Below are positions 13,391 to 23,819 of a stretch of DNA of 64,000 bases, piece after piece. A program made the position numbers and the translations under genes. This DNA is from Anagrus nilaparvatae (Eukaryota > Arthropoda > Insecta > Hymenoptera > Mymaridae). Position 1 is the stretch's first letter. The number at the start of each line of letters is the position of its first letter. The stretch lies in NCBI GenBank assembly GCA_022575985.1, contig JAKSXM010000272.1, positions 24,300,501 through 24,364,500 on the forward strand. Reading direction: 5' to 3'. The notes below the pieces were generated by a model that saw nothing but the letters and a program-made list of their open reading frames with translations, was not told the DNA's origin and searched no databases.

Positions 13391-14216
13391 TAAAAAAATT
13401 TTTTTTTTAAATTTTCTGAAATTTTATTTTCAGTTTCATTTTTGATTAATGCTTTTCTCAATAGTCAAAGCAAGTTTTAAAAACGTTGATTAAAAATTCA
13501 ACACCAGTCTAATATTTATCTCTCAAACTGATAAATTTTACAAAAACTCACAAGATTACAAAAACAACAAGAAACCCAAAAGAGAAAATCTGATTAACGA
13601 TAAAATTCGTCCTTTTTATATTCAGAACTCTTGAAAAATCCTTTAATCAAAAAATCACATAAAAAGCCATGAGTATATAAAGACGTATGTTGATATTAGA
13701 TGTATACATAAAAGTTATCTTGTTGTAATCTAAATAAACATAAAGAGTAAAATTTTTACATATTATTATATGAGTGCATGCATGCAGATATTTATACCCG
13801 TAATACTAGTGGCTGTATGTATATATAAAAGCTGGTATAGGTCAGGTATTCCAGTATATATAGAAAACAGTGCCCTCAAGGCTTAATTCCTTATAATACT
13901 TGTTACGGTTCAAGTTTTATAAAGATTTTTCTTACTTTTTTTTCTTATTTCAATTAATATATCCTTATATATATTCACAAGATTTTACTTTTTATATTAT
14001 AATATATGTGACAATATTATGTACATATATGTATAATAATATAAAATACATATATATATATATATTTACAACTCATACAGTTTTATAATTGACAGTTTCC
14101 CACGCGTCTATGTCTGTCTCAAATTAATGATTCATCTTTTTGAGAGTAAGTAAGTATTATATGGTGATGCTCGAAGCAATCGTGTTATTATAATCCTATT
14201 GAAAATATAAAGTTTC

Positions 14217-14753
14217 ATATATGATTGGGTTTTTTCATTTTTTGCTTTGCTAAAGTCTGGTGTTTTCTAGGCCACAAGTATTGATGCAAATATCAGGGCC
14301 TAAGTGAGGAGCTAATGTATAAACAAAGAGTTTTGATTAGTCTCAATTTTTTCGATTAGCCAGGTCGCAACTGGAAAACTTTTTTTTTTAAAGGTATGAA
14401 TGAAAATCACTATTCATAGTTTCTGATATTTCAACTTTGTCTATCTGTAATTTTTTCTTGTTTTAATATTTTTTGCTTTAGCTTTCACAAAAGTTACCTT
14501 ATTAAATGAATAAGGTTTGAAAAAAAATCTGATATTAGCTCCTAAATTTGGTTAAAACTTTAAGCTTTTAACATTTGAAAAAAAGCAATATCTTCACCAA
14601 TAGAAGTAATGGAGCTACTTGCTTAATGGTGCTTCTTGCCTTACTAACTACTACCTTGCCTTACTTTGCTACTACACCAACTTAATAATGCTACTTGCAA
14701 TTACGAACAAAAATCATTTTCTGAATCAAAAATGAAAAAACACAATCATATAT
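14217..14753. mobile_element. 537-bp MITE with 23-bp terminal inverted repeats
   Basis: ATATATGATTGGGTTTTTTC at 14217 is mirrored by GAAAAAACACAATCATATAT ending at 14753, with one mismatch across at least 20 bp. The outermost bases are compatible with a TA target duplication. The interior has no coding capacity. Confidence 0.6.
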
Positions 14754-14759
14754 TATAAT

Positions 14760-16100
14760 CATCCGATTGTCTTTCTCTTTTGCATAAATATATAACACAC
14801 ACATGCACACACAATCAAAAGAGATTCCGGATCCATATTTCTATAAGTGATAATAATAATTCCAGATGAAATAAATACACATACAAAGAAAAATAATCGT
14901 AGAAACATAATATAATATTATAACTGAACGTTAATCAGCTTATTGTCAGATACCTTTTTAAATGCAAACAAAAATCCTGATAATTCTGATATATATCAAC
15001 AAAAATGATGCTTGTTTTTATATTCGACATTTATATATAGTAGTACAAATCCTGTTCATTAGAACACGCAATTCTCTATTGTAAAAAATTTTTTTCATGA
15101 ATAAAAAAAAAGGGAATGTGGGTGTAAATGTAGTTATTTATATATGTGAGAGTTAGTAGTATAAATATATATAGGATATAAATTAATCGTTCTAATTCAA
15201 TTAATATAAATTGAAAATTAAAATAATAATAATAAAGAAAGAAAAATCCATTAGTTAAATAATTTCTTATTTAAACACATTTATTCAGTTATGTAAAAAG
15301 CAAAGTAAACAACATTTTTTTAGTATTTTTTTAAGTAAGTACAATTTACAGATTCATTATATTTTAACTATATATAAGTTAAATATTAAAATATTATTAC
15401 ATAGTTATTTTTTTTAAATAAGGAAAAAGCACTTTAAAAAAAACCCTTTAAAGGCTTAAAAATATTATTATCAATGTATTTAATGCTAAATATTCATCAT
15501 GTGTACAGGAAAAGACTTGATAAATTTTAAGTACTTCTATGTAAAAAATAATGACTGAGTATCTGCAACACTTGAAATTTTTTTTTTCTTTGAATTTTTT
15601 GTTGAGCAAAAAAATAAGTTCCATTAAAATAATAGAAAATTTTACATTAACAGTAAACTCATTTATTATTAGAAATTATGGGCTTTTATTACTGGTTAGT
15701 ATCAACATTTTTTGCTGTTTCTTAAGATAAAAATTTAGTCTTTGATTTTTAAGGTTTGGTTATTTTGAAATTTTTTTTTATTTTTTGAGTCAGAGATACT
15801 CTGGGTTTTAGGTATTGATAGTTTGTTGAATTTTCGAGCCTAGTCTGTATAATTGGATATTTATATAATTTTTATAGTGAAAGGAATAATTTATATAATT
15901 CATTAATCGAATATCTGATGTAACCAAAATACATTCTGATAAAATATAATTTCGGTTCTGTAAAATCAAAAATTTGACAAAATAACGCCATTTTGGCACC
16001 ACATTAAATAAAAATTTTTTTATACCCAAAAATTCAATAAGGATAATATTTATTTATAATATTGTTAAAATTATTGCATCATGAATTTGATGACCAAACT
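14760..16100. other. AT-rich non-coding stretch
   Basis: No gene, RNA or strong repeat recognised. The small frame on - at 15808-16029 has no coding signature. Confidence 0.5.
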
Positions 16101-16103
16101 AGC

Positions 16104-16141
16104 TTATATATAGTATTTAAAAATATTTTTGCTTGCGAGAA
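16104..16141 (-). promoter_or_regulatory. PSEA-like + TATA promoter cassette 4 (minus strand)
   Basis: Read on the minus strand from 16141 the sequence is TTCTCGCAAG then CAAAAATATT, with TATATATAAG starting at 16112. That is the same 29-nt spacing as the five plus-strand cassettes. The first half is perfect; the second half matches the consensus at only about half its positions. Conservation of core and spacing on the opposite strand argues that this is a defined signal and not one duplicated block. The predicted start is near 16081. Confidence 0.4.
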
Positions 16142-16149
16142 AAGCGACA

Positions 16150-18410
16150 TCTACATGATATTTATGAAACGTTTATAGTTTAGGTTCTCTTTAAAATAAA
16201 TATTGGCAAAGCCTTAGAAAATGAAAACTCTCAGTGATTTTAATAAATTTTATAGTGAGATTTTTGAATATGCTTGTATGTACAGAAATTTTAAAAAATT
16301 AATCATTTCAAGTTCATAGATTCCATTATCAAGGTTCTTTATCTCCTATTTCTGAAAAAAGTAATTTACAGCTTCTTATTAACTTCTGAAGATTTTTGGT
16401 TTTAATTTCTATATTGACATCAAGCTTTAATATTATTTCAAAAAGTGACCATCTCGAGAGCTTTTACTCATTACAGATACCATCCTCCCTTAATAAAATA
16501 ACGATACATCACTTGTGTGATCAATGCAACTCCTTTAATTTGTGTGGTCCAATTAGAACTCTTAAATGTTAAAAATTAAAAAAAAAAAATCATAAAAGTT
16601 AAATATCATTTAAATATTTCTCAATTGCAACTCAAACACACATAAAATTTAAAATATATGTCAAAGTATTTTAATTTGTCACATAAAATATCAAAGAAAA
16701 ACTATTTTCAAAAAATAATCTTTCAAAATAACCAATAAAAAATAAATGAAATATTGCACTAATTAAAAAATTTATATTCTAATAGTTTACAAATAAAAAC
16801 CTTGACTTTTTATTATAAACATGAACTTGTTTTTCAAAAAATATATAATTTATTGAAAATATACCTTAAAGTAGTTCAAAGTTATATATATATATAGCGA
16901 TAAAAATTTTTGTGTTAAAGTATAATAATAATGTAAAGATTGATGCACATTTTTTTTTCTTTTATAACATTTATATATGTAACATATATTTATTTTTCAA
17001 GGAGAAATCTTTTCTTTTAAGAAAAATGAAGAAAAAGTAAATAAACATGATAAATGTATCATCGATATATCGTTTTTTATAAAATATTTTTTAAATATTT
17101 AAGTAAAAAAAATGTTTTGTAATTTGATGTTTTTGGTGATATAAATTGAATGGGATGTTACAAAATATTTGTTGATGGATTTTTTATATATAAAATCAAG
17201 GAAATTTGAAATTATTTTTGATAAACTTTAATTAGGATAGAGGTTAATATCAAATTTATAAAATGTATATTAAGCTGCTTATTATTTTGTTATTTTAAAA
17301 ATCCATTAATCTGGAATGAAATTAATAAGTTGGATATTACAAGAAGCGTTTAACAATACACCTTTCTGAATCCAAAAAACATTTTTATGATATATTAAAG
17401 TTTCCATTGTATTATATTAAAAATTTTTTTTCCGGATGTAGACTTCCGGACTATATGGCTCCTGGTAACCAGAGTACAGTTTCTTGAAAGAACCAAACCT
17501 ATAATAATATCTGATTTAAAAAATTCTTTAAAATCACACGTTGTCGTTACTTTGAACTTTTAAAATAACGAACACTCTATTATATAATATAATTCTAAAT
17601 GTTAATACATAAATCATGTATATATATAAAATTGTGCACACAGAAAAGATAAAAAATTGTATACACTATGCATAATATTCATAGAAATTTCTGATGCTAT
17701 CATCGGAACAAACTGCGACGATTGATAAGAAATATATTTTCTTTTGTATGCATAATGTTTTCATTTAATGTATTATAAATGTAACTCAATTTTTTCGTTT
17801 AATGCAATTTTTGTTTGAATTTTCGTAAAATATATTGAAATTAATTATTTTTGGAGCCAAATTTTTGAAGAGATGCTAATTATTATTATTTATAAAATTG
17901 AGAAAATTTCATATTTAAGAAATACGTTTAGTTTTGAAAAATATTAAAGCGTAAAAAATATATATTTCTTCTACAAGTAGCCGTAAACTGTAGCTTAGGT
18001 AACAGTACAACGTGCAGAAGACGATTTTGTTCATTTAAAAAAAAGCAGCAGTCAAAATATATGTTCTGCAAATTGCCTTGCAGCGCGTATTAAATTTTAA
18101 GGCTATTTCATTTAGACCGTTTCCAGAGCTAGCGTTGAAATAGGGTATTTGTGAACATATGCTCAAAAAAAAGTTCATGCATTTTTTTGTTCTGCATGCG
18201 ATTTGCACTTCTTCCGCGCCAACTCTGGATTAAGAGCCTAAAATTTATAGAACTATGCTAAACCAACTATCGCAGTTTATTAGATATGTTAGCATAATTT
18301 TAAGTGTACATAAAATAAAACAATTTTTATTCTCACTGAGCAACACTCTGAATGATCAGATCATTTCTAGGCTAGAAATCGAAAAGCTTTTATTATCGTG
18401 AATTTGTTTT
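16150..18410. other. AT-rich stretch with a less AT-rich island
   Basis: No gene recognised. A segment at about 17990-18240, just upstream of cassette 5, has a clearly higher GC content than its surroundings. It shows no convincing open frame, splice pattern or repeat partner in this window. Confidence 0.4.
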
Positions 18411-18417
18411 ATAATGT

Positions 18418-18455
18418 TTCTCGCAAGCGAAATGAGTTCTTAAGGTTATATAAAC
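18418..18455 (+). promoter_or_regulatory. PSEA-like + TATA promoter cassette 5
   Basis: TTCTCGCAAG then CGAAATGAGT, with TATATAAAC at 18447, exactly 29 nt from the core start. The predicted start is near 18478 and the first T4 run downstream is at about 18530. A pol III product would be roughly 50-60 nt. This is the cassette with the most plausible transcript length. No known RNA was recognised in it. Confidence 0.5.
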
Positions 18456-19061
18456 TCTTAAAACGATTCATATTTATACCGTACAAAACGTATTCTGTAA
18501 TTAAAATATATTTGAAATTGTTAATCTCCTTTTATAATTAATTTTTAGCGGTGTTTCCATGTTATTATTATTATCATGACAAGCTTCGATTAAAACTTAA
18601 AAATGTTACTTTCAAATAATGATAAATATCCCTTACCTTATTCATCTAACCTGGTATTCAATTTATATAAATTTATATAAGTTCGCTTTGATTAAATTTT
18701 AAACTTTTTATCATATTTTATTTATTAACTTCATATAGAAATTTTATTTATTTAGCATCATACACTGAAATAGAAAATAAAAGTAAATATGTAACTGAAA
18801 TGAGGCTAAGAAGCCAGCTGAACCCGATTTTATAAATTATTTTGAGCTTTTTTATATCTTACTCTAATCATGAGTTGATTTTAATTGTGCAAATACGTAA
18901 TGATTTAAAATTTATATTTTATACAAATTAATGCATAATTATGAATATTTAAGCGCTTAATTTAACAATTTGCATTTCTATATTGGGTTCCTGTTAATTT
19001 TCATACTGTATGTGTAGAACATTTCTGAGTTTAAAGATAGATAAAAATTTGTTTTTTTTAA

Positions 19062-19099
19062 TTCTCGCAAGTGAAATGAGTTCTTTAGGTTATATAAAC
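19062..19099 (+). promoter_or_regulatory. PSEA-like + TATA promoter cassette 6
   Basis: TTCTCGCAAG then TGAAATGAGT, with TATATAAAC at 19091, 29 nt from the core start. It lies 644 bp after cassette 5. The two share the whole core-to-TATA block apart from one core base and two bases in the gap (CTTAAGGT against CTTTAGGT), but not the flanks. The predicted start is near 19122, and a TTTT run follows at about 19132. The conserved part is therefore the promoter block alone, not a transcript. Confidence 0.5.
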
Positions 19100-19451
19100 G
19101 ATAATCAAAGGTAAATCAAAATTCGTAAGTGTTTTATGTTAACTTTAATTTTAATTTCACTCGTATTTATTTTTGAAATTGTATTTTCATTATTTTATTT
19201 ACACAAATGCTTCTCACATTTGGGTACTATGATTGAATTTTCTTTACAGATTTCTTTGTAGTGAATATAATATTTGCAAGATTAACTACTATTGATAAAT
19301 TTTTGTTTTAGAAATTACTTAATAAAGTACCTATTCAATGTTAAATTATGCATCAAATCTACTGCTTTGTTTTTTGGGGGTTTTTAAATGATACGTAATA
19401 AGTTGTCATTCATATAATATGTGAATAATATATTGTTAATAATATCTATAT

Positions 19452-19660
19452 TTGTTCAACAAAGGAAAAAAAAATAGGATTTGGCTTTCAATGCAGTTGT
19501 ATGCACGAGTGATCGCAGCGAACGAGTGCAGACAGCATTGAAAGTAAAATTTCCTACATTTTTTCCCATGTTCAACACATAGTTTTTCATTAAAAGCGAA
19601 AAAAAGATGACCCGAAAGTAAGCAAGTAGATCTTTTTTGCAGCTTGTAATGAAAAATCTA
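19452..19660 (-). mobile_element. R1 fold-back repeat, copy 1
   Basis: This is a ~200-bp dispersed repeat with other copies at 26792-26993 (+), 58403-58597 (+) and a decayed one at 23670-23815 (-). Its core is an imperfect inverted repeat. One arm begins GTTGAACACGGGAAAAAATG and the other ends near TTGTTCAACAAAGGAAAAAA, both passing through a CTTTCAATGC block. The centre is a GC-rich CACTCGTTCGCTGCGCTCAC-type loop. A third arm repeats TTTTTCATTA next to AATGAAAAACTATGTG. It is non-coding and MITE-like. Confidence 0.65.
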
Positions 19661-20233
19661 TAATTTTTAAACCTTTAAAATATACTAATATGAAATTATA
19701 TTTAATAACACGCTGATTGTAGTTTGAATCAAGTAAAATTTAAAAAAATTCAAATTTCCCACTACTGTAACTTATACCGAAATTTAAAAATAATTTTTTA
19801 TATTTTCTGTACTTTACAACTAATTTTTTTTTATATGTCACTCATTTCATTTGACAAAATATATATTTTCAGTTATAAAAGTCCAAAAATATCACATTAT
19901 TTATAAACATTGTACATAAAAAATAAATTTTCTTTCGCCATGCAGTACTTTTTTTTATAGCACAAAAATTAAAAAAAAAAATTTTTTGTATTTTTATGAC
20001 GATCATAAGAATTATTGGGTCAAGGACGATGTAAATCTTTCCTTTATAAAATAAATTTTTTTTGTTTATAAATCTTGCATTTTATGTACAATAAAGTAAA
20101 CATTAATTAATAACACATTTTTTGTATAAATAGTACGATCTTTGAATAATAAAAATAATTACATTAAAATAAATGAATTTTTTTTTTTCTTCAAACATTC
20201 ATTCATTGTATATCATACTTTTAAGATGAAGTA

Positions 20234-20267
20234 ATCATCATCAGTATTTTCATTCATTGATGATGAT
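20234..20267. repeat. 10-bp perfect hairpin
   Basis: ATCATCATCA and TGATGATGAT are separated by 14 bp. No function assigned. Confidence 0.5.
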
Positions 20268-20956
20268 AATTAAAAACAATTTTTTTTATTTATTTACTGT
20301 CTTCGTCTATGATTCTCTAAAAAATTAAATAATAAATTTTTCAATAAATCATAAAAAAAAAAATTAATTTTTCGTTAATAAATGTGTAATAATTGGCAAG
20401 AAAATTTTTTGCAGTAAAAATGCCAAAAATAAAAAAAATTAATTATTTTTTAAAAAAATGCATTTTTTCTAAAAAAAAACATAATCTGGGTCAAAATTTT
20501 ATTATTTAACCGAGAGGTGATTTTTTTTTTTACACAAAAGAGTTTTTTAGTATTAAAATTCAAGCATATCAGAGTTATTTGAGACTGAGAATATAAATTT
20601 TTTTTATAATACACACACACATACTTAAAATTTATCTATATGAAACATCAAAAAAATTGCAAGAAATGAAAATTCCGTGTGAGAATAAACACCGCGAAAT
20701 TTAATATCATAAAGAAATATTATTTTACAAAAAAAAAAAATTTTTTTTGGTGTTGGTTTGTTCAATTAATATTCTTTTTACGAAAAATTTTATACACTAG
20801 AGAGTACTATTTAGAATATATTATAAAAGCCGGCCGACGCATGCCGGACTATATTTATAATTGTAAAGCCGGCCGTCACGAAATTTTTATTTTTATAAAT
20901 AAAAAAGATGATTATTTAGACTAAAATAAATGAAAAAATGTATGAATTTTTTTTAC

Positions 20957-21086
20957 CTGCAGCACGATGTGGTCTTCTAGACCAATCATCTTCTAATAGT
21001 GGTGCTACTCTTCTTGATTTAATCGTTAGTGGAAAACATCCGAGTATCATAAGTATTGAAATCATCAGCCTGTCGTAAATTTGCAT
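20957..21086 (-). CDS. probable first coding exon of a secreted or membrane protein (partial)
   Basis: Reading on the minus strand, the ATG at 21086 opens 43 codons plus one base and ends at a good splice donor (GCTGCAG followed by GTAAAA) at 20957/20956. The peptide starts MQIYDRLMISILMILGCFPL, a basic/polar start followed by a hydrophobic run as in a signal peptide. It then becomes charged and rich in Arg, Asp and Glu. Base composition is clearly less AT-rich than the flanks. No downstream exon on - was found between 1 and 20956, so the first intron probably extends past the window, which would place the promoter cassettes at 3.8-19.1 kb inside it. The protein family was not recognised. Confidence 0.5.
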
Positions 21087-21089
21087 CTT

Positions 21090-22700
21090 GGCCAACAATA
21101 AAAAAAAAACTTTATTTCCTTTCTTTCTCACACTTTTAAAATTTTACCACGCACTTTTTTATTTATTTATAAATTTTTGACTTCTTCTATTTTTAATTAA
21201 TTTATTTATATTTTTATAGAAAAATTGTACACAAAAATGTCTCGTGCTTTTTTTAAAAAAGGTACTTTTTTTTTATTTTGGCTTCTCCTATTTTGGAAAA
21301 ATTCTAATGCACTTTTCTTCTTACATGTGAAACGAGTGCGTATAGAACGAAAATACACTTTTTCACATATATATAACTAAAACTATTATCTTCTTTCTTT
21401 CTTATTATATACTCAACTATACTTTTTTTTTTTCTTTTTTTTCTTCTTATTTTTCGTTTTTGTCGTTTTTTTTTCGTTATAATCTCATGATAACGATCAC
21501 ATCGTATTCTATCAATGTCTGGAAAATCATAATTTTACACAAAACACTGGCATTTTTTATTTTTTTACTGAAAACAAAAATAATACAAATTTTTAAATTT
21601 TTTATTCAAAATAACATTTTTTTTAGAGCGAGAAGGCAAAAAATTCCTTTTTTTTTACCTCCCACTACTCTTTTTTTTTAATGAAATTTTTTTGACGTAA
21701 GCCGGTTAAATATTCGCGTAAAAAATATTTTAAAAAGAGTATTAATTTATTTTTACACTCTTATAAAAATATATATTATGGTGTCCCTTAAATTTCACAT
21801 TCAAAAAAAAATTTTTTTTTTCTTCACTTCACATAAAATTGAATAATCACATTTTTTTTAAAACACTAATAATTGTTATTTATCAATACACACGCACCCA
21901 CATATATATCAATAAGTAAATAAAAAAAAAAATGCGAAATCAGAAAAAAGATAACAAGTCTTTTTTTTTTCATTAAATAATAACACCGGTGTGTAAATAA
22001 AAATAAAATCGTTTTTTTTTATTTATACAGACAAAAAAAATTTTTTATTAACTCGTAATATTTGTTTATAAATAAAAGTCTGATTTTTTTTAGTGTCCGA
22101 TAAAAAAAAAAGACAATGCAAAAAAAAAAAATTAGAATAAAATAAAATTTACTTTAAATGAAAACTTTTCTTTTATAAATAAAATACATTTCTGTTTCTC
22201 TCTTTATTTTTTTTTAACTATGTTATTTTTTGTAAAACTATAACTCGTACGACTTTTGAACAAGAGTGACTAAAAAGAAACGTCTCGCGGACACTATATA
22301 CTACTACTTCTCTTTGGCTATTTGAAAAACTCACAGCCGCAGAGCGGAGCATCATCATCATATATATATATATATATATATTAAAGAGCGCGAGAATTGA
22401 CTTTTCAACGAGAGCAGCACCGGTATGAATTAAATATATGAGTATGTGTGTGTGTGAATATAAAAAAATTTTTAATAATTTTTGTAATAAAATAGAATAA
22501 AAAGATAATTACATTAAATAAATTAAAAAATTGCTTTTTTAATATTTGAATTTCCGCGCTTTTTTTGCTTCTTTACACGCGGTTCATTCAAACAGGTATG
22601 ATGTTTACGAGGATATAATAATATAAGGAAAGATAAGTATAAAAAACATGTTGCATTGCATTGTACTACTACTATATATAATATACAAACGCGGCGGTGA
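21090..22700. promoter_or_regulatory. putative divergent promoter / 5' UTR region
   Basis: This interval separates the minus-strand signal-peptide exon (20957-21086) from the plus-strand candidate exon (22709-22790). It holds long T-runs towards the minus gene (a possible 5' UTR), a (TA) microsatellite at 22360-22381, and GC-richer CpG-containing patches near 22280-22440 and 22550-22580. Those patches are unusual for this window. No core promoter motif was identified with confidence. Confidence 0.3.
22360..22381. repeat. (TA)n microsatellite
   Basis: About eleven TA units directly after an ATCATCATCA run. Confidence 0.8.
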
Positions 22701-22708
22701 AACGACGA

Positions 22709-22790
22709 ATGTCAACTGCCCGCCGGCCGGTTGATACGCTTGCTTTTATGGAGGATCAAGGCGCCTCTAAGTATTCGATTTTTACTATGC
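22709..22790 (+). CDS. possible short first coding exon (partial)
   Basis: The ATG at 22709 opens 27 codons plus one base and ends at a consensus splice donor, GTAAGT at 22791. The sequence is markedly GC-rich (GCCCGCCGGCCGG inside) compared with everything around it. The peptide starts MSTARRPVDTLAFMEDQGAS. The in-frame GTG at 22697 is an alternative upstream codon, but ATG is preferred. No acceptor-linked second exon was found downstream. The alternative is that this GC island belongs to the 5' UTR of the minus-strand transcript and the donor is fortuitous. Confidence 0.35.
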
Positions 22791-22799
22791 GTAAGTATT

Positions 22800-23275
22800 A
22801 TTATATATACGTAACTATACAAGTATTTGCAAAAGGCGCGTCTCTTCTTTTTTACTATATTTATTCTTCTTTGCTTTTTTTTTTACTCTTTTTTTCAATT
22901 TTCGAGTGTACTTATTGATTTGTTGAGGTTGGTTAAGAATTGTACATTTTTATGCTTGAGCTTTTTACGAGAAATGAGATTTGCAGAAGTTATTTTTAAA
23001 TTGCTGATAAAGTATTTTTTACTTTCTTTTGTGTTGAAGCTTTTTTTGAGCTTTTCGGAAATTTTATCATTTTACACGCTCATTTGGCACTAAAGATACC
23101 AACTGCTCTTTTGAGTCAAAAATATATTAGCATGAAGTTCATGAAAATTAGCATGAACACGGTTATGAATCTAAGGAATTAGGGACTGCGATACCTTCAA
23201 GATTGGTAAGTTTAATACAAAAATTTAAATTTAAACAAATTTTTATCTAAAAATGCAAAAATAAGCATTGACTCC
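22800..23275. other. AT-rich non-coding stretch
   Basis: Low-complexity T-rich sequence after the candidate donor. The overlapping F/L-rich frames are compositional artefacts. Nothing else recognised. Confidence 0.5.
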
Positions 23276-23284
23276 TGTGGTAAA

Positions 23285-23560
23285 AATAAAAACTTATAAC
23301 TGGTTTGTGTTTTCAAACAACCAACGATCATGGAACATGTTCACTTATAATAGTTTCAACGTATACTCCCTAATTATTATAAGTCCTAGATCTTATGATC
23401 AGGCCCTGACTCCCACTTCAAATTATGCTAAGTCTCTAAATCGAAAATATTCTAAGACCATGTGACCCCTCGCTTAAAACGTTAACTTTTCACCCCCCCC
23501 CCCCCTGCTGAATGGAACTTTTTCGGGTACCCCTCCCTATGAACATGTTGCATGTTGATA
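23285..23560 (+). mobile_element. CATGGAACATG-family MITE, copy 1 (diverged)
   Basis: The left end is AACTTATAACTGGTTTGTG followed by CATGGAACATGTTCAC. The right end is CCCTCCCTATGAACATG near 23535-23545. The interior carries CTAATTATTATAAGTCCTAG-type short repeats and a long poly-C tract, as in the other copies at 30505-30975, 38446-38950, 48965-50956 and 49098-49463. It is non-coding. Confidence 0.6.
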
Positions 23561-23669
23561 ACATAAAAGCAACAGTTTTACTAGGATCTGGAATGATTCT
23601 GAACAAAAAATATTTTTCTTGTAGCAAGAGGATATTCGCTTTTCATTAGTGGCACGAAAAAAATAGTTA

Positions 23670-23815
23670 TTTTTTAAATAAAGGACAAAATATTGGTTTT
23701 GACTTAGAATGTAGTTGTATGCACGAGCGAGTGCAGACAGGATGCAAAAGTCGAACCCCATATTTTTTCCCGTGATTTAAAACATTGTTTTACATATAAA
23801 GGGCAAAAAAGTCGT
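23670..23815 (-). mobile_element. R1 fold-back repeat, decayed copy
   Basis: AGTTGTATGCACGAG, GAGTGCAGACAGG and TATTTTTTCCCGTG occur in the same order as in R1 copy 1, with many substitutions and part of the loop missing. Confidence 0.5.
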
Positions 23816-23819
23816 TTCA

